Of a DNA stretch of 57,211 nucleotides, positions 34,806-42,669 are shown one piece after another (the stretch's first letter is position 1; every line of letters starts with the position of its first letter). Under the pieces are notes generated by a model, which searched no databases, was not told the origin of the DNA, and saw nothing but the letters and a program-made list of their open reading frames with translations. This DNA is from an uncultured Bacteroidota bacterium (GTDB taxonomy: Bacteria; Bacteroidota; Bacteroidia; Bacteroidales; SZUA-534). Location: the NCBI GenBank assembly GCA_946414435.1, contig CAMKOM010000021.1, positions 1 to 57,211 of the forward strand, read 5' to 3'. A program made the translations under genes and the position numbers.

Positions 34806-35297
34806 ATGAACAGATTAATTTCAAAAACAACAGTTCTCGTCGCACTTGCGACTGTCCTTTTTTCTTGCAAAAACGATGATTCAAAGGACGATATATTGGA
34901 AATCGATGCAAATAAGGAATGTTCAATTATTGTTCCCGACGGTGCACCAAGAATGTTTGACGACGAATATTTGCACATCACAAAAGATGGGAACGACTAT
35001 TCGCTTTTTGCGGTAACCAAAGGCTTCTATTGGAATGAAGTCATATCTTTAATGGTGGATTTCAATGGTTTGGACAAATACAAACCAAACGAAAAAATTA
35101 AAATCAACAAGATTGACTTTGGAATGCCCGCATCATCAAATTCAAACTTTTTCACGTCGAATTATAAAGGGGAAATTTATCTGCTGGAATATTCTGAGTC
35201 TGAGGCAAAATTATATTTCGACAATCTGACATTTAGTCTTCCCGACGGTGCCTATGTTTTGGACGGAAAACTCACATTTTCAATGAAGAATGAATGA
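34806..35297 (+). CDS. Surface lipoprotein of unknown function
   Basis: A 163-residue lipoprotein: signal MNRLISKTTVLVALATVLFSC, then KNDDSKDDILEID. Acidic residues right after the Cys match the lipoprotein export signal that sends Bacteroidota lipoproteins to the outer face. The body shows strands such as EYLHITKDGNDYSLFAV and a YVLDGKLTFSMKNE end; no motif is recognised. It stands between two copies of the same promoter segment. Confidence 0.75.
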   Translation: MNRLISKTTVLVALATVLFSCKNDDSKDDILEIDANKECSIIVPDGAPRMFDDEYLHITKDGNDYSLFAVTKGFYWNEVISLMVDFNGLDKYKPNEKIKINKIDFGMPASSNSNFFTSNYKGEIYLLEYSESEAKLYFDNLTFSLPDGAYVLDGKLTFSMKNE

Positions 35298-35344
35298 CAT
35301 TAGCGTCCATAGCAAGGATTAGTTTCCGCTGATGCAGCGTAAAT

Positions 35345-35456
35345 GCACGGAGTTGAAGGTGGAGGAATAAAATGTTTCAGGCATTGACATTTAACAAAAA
35401 AATACGCTATGTTTGTGTATTGAATTAATAATGAGAGAATTTACCAAATGTTTAAC
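35345..35456 (+). repeat. Duplicated segment, copy 2
   Basis: Repeats the segment at 34686-34789, including a decayed copy of the porE 3' codons (TELKVEE and stop) and the promoter TATGTTTG. Confidence 0.85.
35408..35415 (+). promoter_or_regulatory. -7 element of the second surface lipoprotein gene
   Basis: TATGTTTG, with TTG 21 nt upstream as a partial -33. Same element as at 34741. Confidence 0.6.
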
Positions 35457-35471
35457 TTAAATGACGCGTTT

Positions 35472-36713
35472 ATGAAAAAGTATTTATTATCAATGATTTG
35501 TGCGGCAAGCGTAGTGATGTTTGCGGCTTGTGATGACGACAATTCCGGTAGTGATGACAATCCGGTTGCCGGCACCGACGGCAATTATTGCTGGAAGGTT
35601 ACCACTAATATTATGGAAGGAATAACGGATGTAAGCTATATGTGGGATAACGAATTGAGTGTCAAGGCTTATGTTGCGCAGATGCAAGCTTCCGGACTTG
35701 ATATCGAGTATGAGAAATCATCAGCAAAAGATTACAACGAATGCTCGAAGTTGCAGGATGGCACCGCCGATGATATGCAGTCGGAGATTGATAAATGGCT
35801 CAAAGGTGACAAATATGAGAGTGCCGAGCCTGGCATCTATGTTAATTCAGAAGGAGAACTTGTTGCCAAAGGCACCGATGGCAGTGTGTTTATGATTGAC
35901 GACACATCGCAATTCCTTAGCACACTGGCAATGTACTGCGAACCGTTCTATCCGGCAGGCTTCCAGGCTTGGGATGGAAAATCGTCAATCTACTCTTTCT
36001 CAATGGATTATTATAACGATAATGATGGTAACGCGTTTACATCACATTACGAAGATACAATTGGAACGGTTGTAGTGGCTGAATATCCTGCATCAGGCCT
36101 TTATTCAATTGACGCTGTAAAACTAGAGTTTACGATGCCGTTTATGTCGTTTGACGATTACAACAAGATAGCCGAGGCCGGTGATTTTGAAACTACCTAT
36201 AAGACAATTGCCAAGATGTTGCAGAAGGCAGGCCCGATTGTGGTACCGGCCGATATGATTCAGAAATACACCAAGTTCGACTGCCAATGGCTCAGCGACC
36301 GCTACCCGGCAGCTATGGAGCAGGCTAAATATGTGATTCCGTACACCGGCAGCGGCAATATCAAGTATATGCGTGTTGACCGTGAGTTTGAAGGAGGCAA
36401 AACATCTAATGGCTATGTATGGCTCTATCCTTGCGATGTCGACGATGTTGTTGAGATAGAAGTCGTTATCGAAAATGTTTCGAAAGAAGATGCTGCGGCA
36501 TACATTCAAAAGGTTAAGACCGAAGGTGTTTATTCGCAATTCAATGAAAACAACGATATCTTTACCGCCAACAGCGACAATTATTACGACGAAGATGTTC
36601 ACGGTCCCGCCCCCGAAGGCACCAAGGGTTTTGTTTTCCCGACGTACTCCGTGTTATATGTTAATGGAAATCTGATAATTAAATACACGCTTTCTAAGGT
36701 GATGTATGTATAG
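35472..36713 (+). CDS. Surface lipoprotein of unknown function
   Basis: A 413-residue lipoprotein. ATG 35472 starts the signal (MKKYLLSMICAASVVMFAAC); an earlier ATG at 35448 belongs to the duplicated leader and would hide the signal. DDDNSGSDDN after the Cys is a classic surface-export motif of Bacteroidota. The body is rich in Asp, Tyr and Met with no recognised domain. Stretches such as FDDYNKIAEAGDFETTYKT and EDAAAYIQKVKTEGVY suggest alpha/beta modules. It has its own copy of the promoter that also precedes the previous lipoprotein gene. Confidence 0.8.
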   Translation: MKKYLLSMICAASVVMFAACDDDNSGSDDNPVAGTDGNYCWKVTTNIMEGITDVSYMWDNELSVKAYVAQMQASGLDIEYEKSSAKDYNECSKLQDGTADDMQSEIDKWLKGDKYESAEPGIYVNSEGELVAKGTDGSVFMIDDTSQFLSTLAMYCEPFYPAGFQAWDGKSSIYSFSMDYYNDNDGNAFTSHYEDTIGTVVVAEYPASGLYSIDAVKLEFTMPFMSFDDYNKIAEAGDFETTYKTIAKMLQKAGPIVVPADMIQKYTKFDCQWLSDRYPAAMEQAKYVIPYTGSGNIKYMRVDREFEGGKTSNGYVWLYPCDVDDVVEIEVVIENVSKEDAAAYIQKVKTEGVYSQFNENNDIFTANSDNYYDEDVHGPAPEGTKGFVFPTYSVLYVNGNLIIKYTLSKVMYV

Positions 36714-36734
36714 AGCCGCTATTTGAGCCACAAT

Positions 36735-36767
36735 AAAGCCTGCGAACCCAATCGCGGGCTTTTTTTG
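36735..36767 (+). terminator. Terminator after the surface lipoprotein gene
   Basis: AAAGCCTGCGA, loop ACCCAA and TCGCGGGCTTTTTTT with one mismatch. Confidence 0.8.
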
Positions 36768-36812
36768 TATTGGGTTGCGCGGGCAATGTAAGCTCGTGTT
36801 GGTCAATTAGCA

Positions 36813-36878
36813 ATGGATGAATCAGAAATTGTGGCGTGGCTGTTCGAGTTGTACGAGGAAATGATGAAAGGGAAATAA
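36813..36878 (+). CDS. Possible 21-residue peptide
   Basis: ATG 36813 to TAA 36876 encodes MDESEIVAWLFELYEEMMKG plus K. It is acidic, amphipathic and helical, between two terminators, with no ribosome site. It may be chance or the remnant of a larger gene. Confidence 0.2.
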   Translation: MDESEIVAWLFELYEEMMKGK

Positions 36879-36883
36879 TAAAA

Positions 36884-36918
36884 AACTCGGCTCAAAAAAC
36901 ATGATTTTGAGCCGAGTT
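36884..36918 (-). terminator. Terminator of the ACT-thioesterase pair
   Basis: AACTCGGCTCAAAA and TTTTGAGCCGAGTT form a 14-bp perfect stem followed on the minus strand by TTTTTTA. Confidence 0.85.
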
Positions 36919-36939
36919 ATGTATGATTTTGAGTCGGTT

Positions 36940-37350
36940 TTATTCCCCCGGAATTCCCTGTTTAGTCCTAAACAGCCCCACTTTCACGTTGGCAAGTTTC
37001 ACATCGTTGCAAACCACATCAACACTGCACGTGCAGAGATTGTTCGTGGCCGAGATGACTGTGGCCTCAGCCGTCAGCAGGCCGCTGTTGCAGTTCCTGA
37101 AAAACGAAATGTCAGCGTTTATCGACAGAGCCACGCGCCCGAGCGTGAATGCCGCCACTGCCGCCGAAAAATCTGCAATGGTGAACAGCACGCCACCCTG
37201 AATGGCGTTGATGCCGTTCAAGTGCTTGTCGGCAATGGTTGCTTGGCATTTGGCATAGCCCTCGCGGCACTCAACAATCTGGATGCCACACATTTCCACA
37301 AAACGGTCTGTGCCGAAGAACCGTTTGGCAGTAGTCAGTAAATCAGCCAT
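36940..37350 (-). CDS. PaaI-family hotdog thioesterase
   Basis: A 136-residue single-hotdog acyl-CoA thioesterase. The central helix HLNGINAIQGGVLFTIADFSAAVAA matches the PaaI signature (NxxxxxHGGxLFTLAD), but with Gln in place of the usual His before GG. Strands LSINADISFFRN and NNLCTCSVDVV complete the fold. It may hydrolyse aryl- or acyl-CoA esters in the cytoplasm. It directly follows the ACT-domain gene with no gap, so the two are one operon. Confidence 0.85.
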   Translation of the reverse strand: MADLLTTAKRFFGTDRFVEMCGIQIVECREGYAKCQATIADKHLNGINAIQGGVLFTIADFSAAVAAFTLGRVALSINADISFFRNCNSGLLTAEATVISATNNLCTCSVDVVCNDVKLANVKVGLFRTKQGIPGE

Positions 37351-37779
37351 TTAATCGACGTTGTAAACTTGGTTCGAAGCAACCAGCTCCATTTTGTTGG
37401 CTTGCAGAATGTCAATCAAACGCTCGTTCGAATCGCTGCGAATAACCACTTTGGCGCTGCCGCCGTCGGCAAAGGCATACATATAATCAATGTTGATGCC
37501 GTTCGACGAGATGATTTTCAGCGCCTTGTGCAACCCGCCCGACTCGTGGGGCACAACCATACAAACAACATCGGTCAGACGCACCGTATAACCGTTGTCT
37601 TTCAATATGTTATAAGCTAGTTCGGGACGGCCTACAATGAACCGTACTATGCCGTAATCCGCTGCGTCGGCAATGCAGAACGCCGACATATTAATTCCCT
37701 GTGCTGTTAGCACTTCTAGCATCTTGTTTAGGCTGTTGGCCTTGTTTTCCAGAAAAACCGAAAGTTGTTTTACTATCAT
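37351..37779 (-). CDS. Tandem ACT-domain protein
   Basis: A 142-residue protein of two ACT domains (residues ~1-70 and ~72-142): MIVKQLSVFLENKANSLNKM and GGLHKALKIISSNGINIDYM. ACT domains bind amino acids and act as regulators. In Bacteroidota, stand-alone double-ACT proteins are often linked with phenylacetate-CoA ligase and indolepyruvate oxidoreductase genes. Here only the PaaI-like thioesterase is adjacent, in line with an aryl-CoA theme. ATG 37779 is the family start; upstream starts add an implausible Cys-rich leader. Confidence 0.85.
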   Translation of the reverse strand: MIVKQLSVFLENKANSLNKMLEVLTAQGINMSAFCIADAADYGIVRFIVGRPELAYNILKDNGYTVRLTDVVCMVVPHESGGLHKALKIISSNGINIDYMYAFADGGSAKVVIRSDSNERLIDILQANKMELVASNQVYNVD

Positions 37780-37917
37780 AATCTGATGTTTTATAATGTT
37801 CAACAAAACTGATTTGCAGCAACTTGCGGCCGTCGGACGCGCCAAAACCGATTGTTGCGGCTTCTGTGTAAATATAAAAGAATTTGTGAAAATGTTCGAT
37901 TGCGTTTTTCACTGAAT

Positions 37918-38036
37918 TTTACAAACCACAGAAATTATATTGACCACGGAGAACACACAGAAATCACAGAATTTAGTCCACAAATGAACTTGTTCATTTG
38001 TTAGTTCCGTGTTTTTCGTGCTTTCCCGTGGTTAAA
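37918..38036. repeat. Dispersed-type hairpin element (ACCACGG...CCGTGGT)
   Basis: Outer arms ACCACGGAGAACAC and GTGTTTTTCGTG...CCGTGGT pair imperfectly. The centre is a 9-bp perfect stem ACAAATGAA/TTCATTTGT with loop CTTG. The CCACGGARAACACRGA text is of a kind seen between genes in unrelated bacteria. It fills most of the 400-nt gap 37780-38187, and I see no other feature there. Confidence 0.55.
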
Positions 38037-38187
38037 AATATTTTGTTCCGATGTATTTGCGGTGTGCCGAAAAATATCGCCGTGGTGTTTGGCGCAACCA
38101 AAACTTTCACTACCTTGTTTGAGTGTTTCGCCGCCGGCGCAAGTGCGGTGATACCGTGTTAAATATCAATTTTTTAAAACTACTATT

Positions 38188-38625
38188 ATGGATTTTATGA
38201 ATTTGACAACCCTGCTTTTCATCATCGGGGTGCTGATGTTCATCATCGAGATTTTCACACCGTCGTTTGTGGCGGGCTCGGTCGGCATCGGGTTCTTCTG
38301 TGCTGGTCTGGCTTCGTTAGTCACCGATTCGGCCACCTGGCTGCTCTTCATCGGCATTTGCGGCACCGCGGTCACAATGTTCGCCATCAGGCCGGTGGTG
38401 CTGCGCTGGCTTGACAAAACGGGCGCGCCAACCAATTCCGACGCGATGATTGGCCGCGTGACCAAGGCAAAAGAGCAAATCGACTGCGATTCGGGTTCAA
38501 TCAGCCTTGACGGCGTTGTGTGGCAGGCACGCACGCTCGACGGTTCTGAAATTGCCGCCGGAACACCCGTCGAAGTGGTTAAAATCGACAGTATCATACT
38601 TTATGTTAAACCAAAAAACAGTTAA
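38188..38625 (+). CDS. NfeD-family membrane protein
   Basis: A 145-residue NfeD protein: two or three N-terminal membrane helices (residues ~5-70, LLFIIGVLMFIIEIFTPSF and neighbours) and a C-terminal OB-fold (MIGRVTKAKEQIDCDSGSIS, GTPVEVVKIDSIILYVKP). NfeD proteins form pairs with stomatin/SPFH proteins and shape membrane microdomains. Here the SPFH gene starts 3 nt later, the standard arrangement. It lacks the ClpP-like protease domain of long NfeD forms. Confidence 0.9.
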   Translation: MDFMNLTTLLFIIGVLMFIIEIFTPSFVAGSVGIGFFCAGLASLVTDSATWLLFIGICGTAVTMFAIRPVVLRWLDKTGAPTNSDAMIGRVTKAKEQIDCDSGSISLDGVVWQARTLDGSEIAAGTPVEVVKIDSIILYVKPKNS

Positions 38626-38628
38626 AAA

Positions 38629-39630
38629 ATGAGTGCAACATTGGTTCTGCTATTTGTAATAGCATTGTTCGTCCTGATTTTCGCGATGGCCGGCTTCAAG
38701 GTCGTCAAACAGTCGGAAACGATGGTCGTTGAGCGTTTGGGAAAATTCAATCGGCAGTTGTCGTCAGGTATCAACATCATCTGGCCGATTATCGACAAGC
38801 CGCGCCCGGTGAAATGGCGCTATGTGACTGAATACAACGGCACAAAGTACGTGCGTTTTGTTGACCGTCCGCGCATCGACATCCGAGAGACGGTTTACGA
38901 TTTCCCGCGTCAGAATGTGATTACCAAGGATAATGTGAATTTGGAAATCAACGCATTGCTCTATTTTCAGATTATGGACCCCGTGAAGGCTGTCTATGAG
39001 ATTGAAAATCTGCCAGATGCGATTGAAAAACTCACTCAGACCACGCTGCGTAACGTCATCGGCGAACTTGAACTCGACGAGACGCTCACATCGCGCGACA
39101 CCATCAACACCAAACTTCGCCTTATTCTCGACGAAGCCACAAACAAGTGGGGTGTGAAGGTGAATCGTGTTGAACTTCAAGATATTAACCCGCCTGTCGA
39201 AATCCGTCAGACGATGGAAAAACAGATGCGTGCCGAGCGTGAGCGCCGTGCCACCATCCTTGAAGCCGAAGGTCACAAAAAAGCCACCATTTTGGAAGCC
39301 GAAGGTATGCGCGACGCCGAAATCAACCAGGCACAGGGCCGCAAGCAGGCTCAGATTCTGCGTGCCGAAGCCGAAGCTGAAGCAAAAATCAAGGTTGCCG
39401 AAGCCGAAGCCAAGAGCATCCGCCTGATAAGCGAAGCCATCGACCAGAGCGCCCATTTCGACCCGGCTCAATACCTGATTGCAATGAAGTACATCTCAAC
39501 CTTCGAGCAGCTGGCAGGAAGCAAAGACTCAAAGACAGTCTTTATGCCGTACGAAGCCACAGGCGTGCTGAGTTCGCTCGGCTCGCTGAAAGAGCTTTTT
39601 GAAGGGGCTGATAAGAAAGTGAAGAAATAA
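38629..39630 (+). CDS. SPFH/Band 7 (stomatin-like, QmcA-type) protein
   Basis: A 333-residue membrane-anchored protein. One N-terminal helix (residues 3-22) is followed by the SPFH domain (VKQSETMVVERLGKFNRQLS, DNVNLEINALLYFQIMD, TQTTLRNVIGELELDETLTS). A long Glu/Ala-rich coiled coil follows (REAERERR-like EAEGHKKATILEAEGMRDAE repeats), then a C-terminal SLGSLKELFEGA. It probably forms an oligomeric ring at the cytoplasmic membrane with the adjacent NfeD protein. A terminator follows. Confidence 0.93.
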   Translation: MSATLVLLFVIALFVLIFAMAGFKVVKQSETMVVERLGKFNRQLSSGINIIWPIIDKPRPVKWRYVTEYNGTKYVRFVDRPRIDIRETVYDFPRQNVITKDNVNLEINALLYFQIMDPVKAVYEIENLPDAIEKLTQTTLRNVIGELELDETLTSRDTINTKLRLILDEATNKWGVKVNRVELQDINPPVEIRQTMEKQMRAERERRATILEAEGHKKATILEAEGMRDAEINQAQGRKQAQILRAEAEAEAKIKVAEAEAKSIRLISEAIDQSAHFDPAQYLIAMKYISTFEQLAGSKDSKTVFMPYEATGVLSSLGSLKELFEGADKKVKK

Positions 39631-39684
39631 TCAAATAGATTGTAAGTCTGATTTTTTGTTCAGGCAACAAAGATTTCAAAAACC

Positions 39685-39733
39685 AACCGACAAGTGAATC
39701 CTTAAGTTAGGAAAATTCCACTTGTCGGTTTTT
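39685..39733 (+). terminator. Terminator after the NfeD-stomatin operon
   Basis: AACCGACAAGTG and CACTTGTCGGTT (12 bp perfect) with a 23-nt loop and a T run. Confidence 0.8.
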
Positions 39734-39739
39734 ATTTTG

Positions 39740-40093
39740 TGTAATGTTAATAGGTTTGGATGTCGCGTGTTCAAATGCAAACAGAAATATATTAGAGTGA
39801 GGAAAATTTGTTATCAATACTTAAAAAATCGGTTCAAATCCTATTGCAATTTTTCAACCTTTCAACACTTCGGTGTTAACAAACAACAAGTCTTTGGCTT
39901 GTAGTTACTTACTAAAGAAATTTTATTTTATCTTATTGATTATCAGTGTTGTTAATAACTGTTTAATAACATCTGAACGCAAGGTATATGCACCAATTTT
40001 TTCGCTAATAAATTTGCTATCGATGGTTGGTGAATCGAAAGATTCTCTCATCAATCACCTAATTAAAGAGTTAAGATTTTTTTGAACAACATT
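39740..40093. other. Long AT-rich region upstream of nrdG with small hairpins
   Basis: No convincing gene in about 350 nt. Two small hairpins lie close together: AACAC-TTCG-GTGTT near 39864-39877 and ACAAG...CTTGT near 39886-39902. A 70-codon open frame at 39873-40085 has a hydrophobic start but no ribosome site and poor codon choice, so I do not call it. No NrdR-box-like palindrome was found. Confidence 0.4.
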
Positions 40094-40129
40094 CCGTCGC
40101 GAGACGGGGTGAAAGAGGCTTTTTCGCCT
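40094..40129 (+). promoter_or_regulatory. Two-hairpin 5' leader of nrdG-nrdD
   Basis: CCGTC-GCGA-GACGG (GNRA loop) at 40094-40107 and AGGC-TTTTTC-GCCT at 40116-40129 lie 17-53 nt before the nrdG ATG. They are not followed by a T run, so they are more likely a regulatory leader than a terminator. Confidence 0.45.
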
Positions 40130-40146
40130 AAACGAACGAAGATAGA

Positions 40147-40599
40147 ATGTATTGCTACGATGTTGACATAGTGCTGCAAGAGGTTCCGGGACAGATAAGC
40201 ATCTGCTTCTCAATCTCGGGTTGTCCGCTGCGTTGCAAGGGCTGCCACTCGCCATTCCTTTGGAAGGAAGGCAACGGTGAGCTCCTGACCGATGAGCGCT
40301 ACGTCGATATTCTGAACCAATATCGCGGCTATGCCAACTGCGTGCTCTTTATGGGCGGCGAGTGGCATCCCGATGAGCTTGTGCACAAGCTGGCAACGGC
40401 AAAGGAACTCGGTTTCGACACCTGCCTTTACACTGGGCAGGAAACAGTTTCCGACGACATTAAATCGAACCTGACGTGGCTCAAGACTGGCCCGTGGATC
40501 GAGGAGCGCGGCGGACTGGCGAGCGCCTCAACCAACCAGCGATTTGTTGAAGTGAAGACTAATAAACTTATTAATAACCAATTTTTAAAAACTTTGTAA
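40147..40599 (+). CDS. nrdG: Anaerobic ribonucleotide reductase activating enzyme
   Basis: A 150-residue radical-SAM activase that makes the glycyl radical on NrdD. The Fe-S motif CX3CX2C is at residues ~28-35 (SGCPLRCKGCHSP). GQISICFSISG before it and CVLFMGGEWHPDEL after it are typical. The start gives MYCYDVDIVLQEVPG; nrdD follows 4 nt after the stop. Class III reductase works only without oxygen, which fits an anaerobe. Confidence 0.93.
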   Translation: MYCYDVDIVLQEVPGQISICFSISGCPLRCKGCHSPFLWKEGNGELLTDERYVDILNQYRGYANCVLFMGGEWHPDELVHKLATAKELGFDTCLYTGQETVSDDIKSNLTWLKTGPWIEERGGLASASTNQRFVEVKTNKLINNQFLKTL

Positions 40600-40603
40600 G
40601 GCT

Positions 40604-42487
40604 ATGATGCGGTTAACAGAGGACCAATTAAAGTCCAAAGCCAAATTTATCAAAGACTACATCGGCGCTTCGAACGCTGCCGACGGTTCAAAAATGGATG
40701 CCAACGCCAATGTTACGTCGAAAAACATTGCGACAATGGAATCGGAGTTGAACAAAGACATCAACATTCAGGTAAACCGTTACCTGGTGAAGGAGAAAAT
40801 CGCCGAACTCTTCGGTCAGGAGACAGCTGACGAGTACATCCGCCAGATTGAGGCTCACGAAATCTACGTTCACGACGAGACTTCGCTGAAACCTTACTGC
40901 GTGTCAATCAGTATGTTCCCGTTCCTGCTCGACGGCTTGACAAAACTCGGCGGCGAGAGCCTGAAACCAAAACACCTGGAGAGCTTCTGCGGTGAGTTCG
41001 TCAACCTGACATTCGCCATCAGCTCGCAGTTTGCAGGTGCTCTGGCAACAGTTGAGTTCCTTATGTACTTCGACTATTTCGCTCGCAAGGACTATGGCGA
41101 CAACTACCTTGAAACACATCAATACACCATCGACAACCACCTGCAGCACGTGGTCTTCGCTGTGAACCAGCCGGCTGCCGCTCGTGGCTACCAATCGGTG
41201 TTCTGGAACATCTCAATTTTCGATAAGGAGTATTTCCAAAGCATCTTCGGCTCATTTGTCTTCCCCGATATGACCGCACCAAACTGGGAGACTCTCAACA
41301 AGTTGCAGTGGCACTTTATGCGCTGGTTCAACAAGGAGCGCACCAAAGCCATTCTGACTTTCCCTGTTGTTACAGCCGCTATGCTTGTGAAAGACGGCAA
41401 GCCTGTTGACCAGGATTTCGCCAACAAGGCTGCCCAGGAGTTGAGCGAGGGCAACTCGTTCTTCATCTATCAGTCGGAAAACGCCGACAGCCTTGCATCG
41501 TGCTGCCGTTTGCGCAACGAGTTGTCGGACAACACGTTCAGCTACTCGCTTGGCGCTGGTGGCGTATCAACAGGCTCTGTAAACGTCATCACGCTGAATA
41601 TGAACCGTCTGGTTCAACAGGGCCGCGATTTGAGAACCGAAATCTGGAAAATCATCAAATATCAGGTTGCTTACCGCAAGATTATCGAGCAATATGTTGA
41701 CGCAGGTCTGCTTCCGGTTTACTCGGCAGGCTTCATCTCGCTCAACAAGCAGTTCTCGACAATCGGCATCAACGGAATGGTTGAGGCAGCCGAGAGCCAA
41801 GGTATTTCAGCTCGCAACACCAAGGAGTACAAAGATTTTGTATCGAAACACCTGAAGGTTATCTACGAGGTGAACAAAGAGGCCAAAAAGAAATACGGCT
41901 GTATGTTCAACACCGAGTTTGTTCCGGCCGAGAACCTTGGCGTGAAGAACGCAATGTGGGACAAGAAAGACGGCTTGTTCGTTCCGCGCGACTGCTACAA
42001 CTCGTACTTCTACCCTGTTGAGGACCCGACAATCAACATTCTGGACAAAATCAGCCTTCACGGCCGCGACATCATACAGTATCTCGACGGCGGTTCGGCT
42101 CTGCACCTGAATCTGGAGGAGGCACCAACTAAAGAAGGATTCCTTCGTCTGCTTGAGGCTACCGCCAAAGCTGGTTGCAACTACTTCTGCTTCAACATCA
42201 AAATCACCATCTGCAACGAGTGCAACTATATCGACAAGCGCACACTGCAGAAGTGCAGCAAGTGCGGCTCAACCAACGTTGACTACGGCACACGCGTAAT
42301 CGGCTATCTGAAACGAGTTTCGAACTTCAGCTCGGCCCGTCAGTTGGAGCACAGCCTGCGCTACTACCACAAATCGATGCTTAATCGCACCATCGAGGAC
42401 AGCGCCAGCGTACAGGAAACCGCAGCAGCAAAACAGACAGTCAACGAGACTGTCAAGGCCGAGAAAATGGCTGCCGCAAAGGCTTAA
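40604..42487 (+). CDS. nrdD: Anaerobic (class III) ribonucleoside-triphosphate reductase
   Basis: A 627-residue glycyl-radical enzyme that reduces NTPs to dNTPs. Landmarks are HEIYVHDETSLKPYCVSI, SCCRLRNELSDNTFSYSLGAGG, the C-terminal zinc site CNEC...CSKC (~530-555) and the radical-bearing Gly in TRVIGYLKR (about residue 566). It is shorter than E. coli NrdD (712) because it starts directly in the catalytic region; the N-terminal ATP-cone that senses dATP is absent. An Ala/Lys/Glu-rich tail of about 35 residues follows the radical domain. It forms an operon with nrdG. Start 40604 or 40607 (two ATG in a row). Confidence 0.96.
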   Translation: MMRLTEDQLKSKAKFIKDYIGASNAADGSKMDANANVTSKNIATMESELNKDINIQVNRYLVKEKIAELFGQETADEYIRQIEAHEIYVHDETSLKPYCVSISMFPFLLDGLTKLGGESLKPKHLESFCGEFVNLTFAISSQFAGALATVEFLMYFDYFARKDYGDNYLETHQYTIDNHLQHVVFAVNQPAAARGYQSVFWNISIFDKEYFQSIFGSFVFPDMTAPNWETLNKLQWHFMRWFNKERTKAILTFPVVTAAMLVKDGKPVDQDFANKAAQELSEGNSFFIYQSENADSLASCCRLRNELSDNTFSYSLGAGGVSTGSVNVITLNMNRLVQQGRDLRTEIWKIIKYQVAYRKIIEQYVDAGLLPVYSAGFISLNKQFSTIGINGMVEAAESQGISARNTKEYKDFVSKHLKVIYEVNKEAKKKYGCMFNTEFVPAENLGVKNAMWDKKDGLFVPRDCYNSYFYPVEDPTINILDKISLHGRDIIQYLDGGSALHLNLEEAPTKEGFLRLLEATAKAGCNYFCFNIKITICNECNYIDKRTLQKCSKCGSTNVDYGTRVIGYLKRVSNFSSARQLEHSLRYYHKSMLNRTIEDSASVQETAAAKQTVNETVKAEKMAAAKA

Positions 42488-42515
42488 AAATCAGGTTAGA
42501 TAATAAGTTTATTCA

Positions 42516-42549
42516 GGCCGCGAATCCGAAAGGGTTCGCGGCTTTTTTT
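42516..42549 (+). terminator. nrdGD terminator
   Basis: GCCGCGAATCC, loop GAAA and GGGTTCGCGGC followed by TTTTTTT. Confidence 0.92.
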
Positions 42550-42669
42550 GTGGCAATGAGGAACGAGTTTTTTCGCTTTTGCAATTATGCCATTGGTCAA
42601 AACTCGTGTGTACATTCCGCGATTTTTGTTTTCTTTGAATAGTAAAACGAACAGTAAAACAACTCTATA

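Noticed and set aside
39873-40085. 70-codon open frame upstream of nrdG
   Set aside because: AT-rich, no ribosome site, unusual codon use; more likely a chance frame in a leader region.
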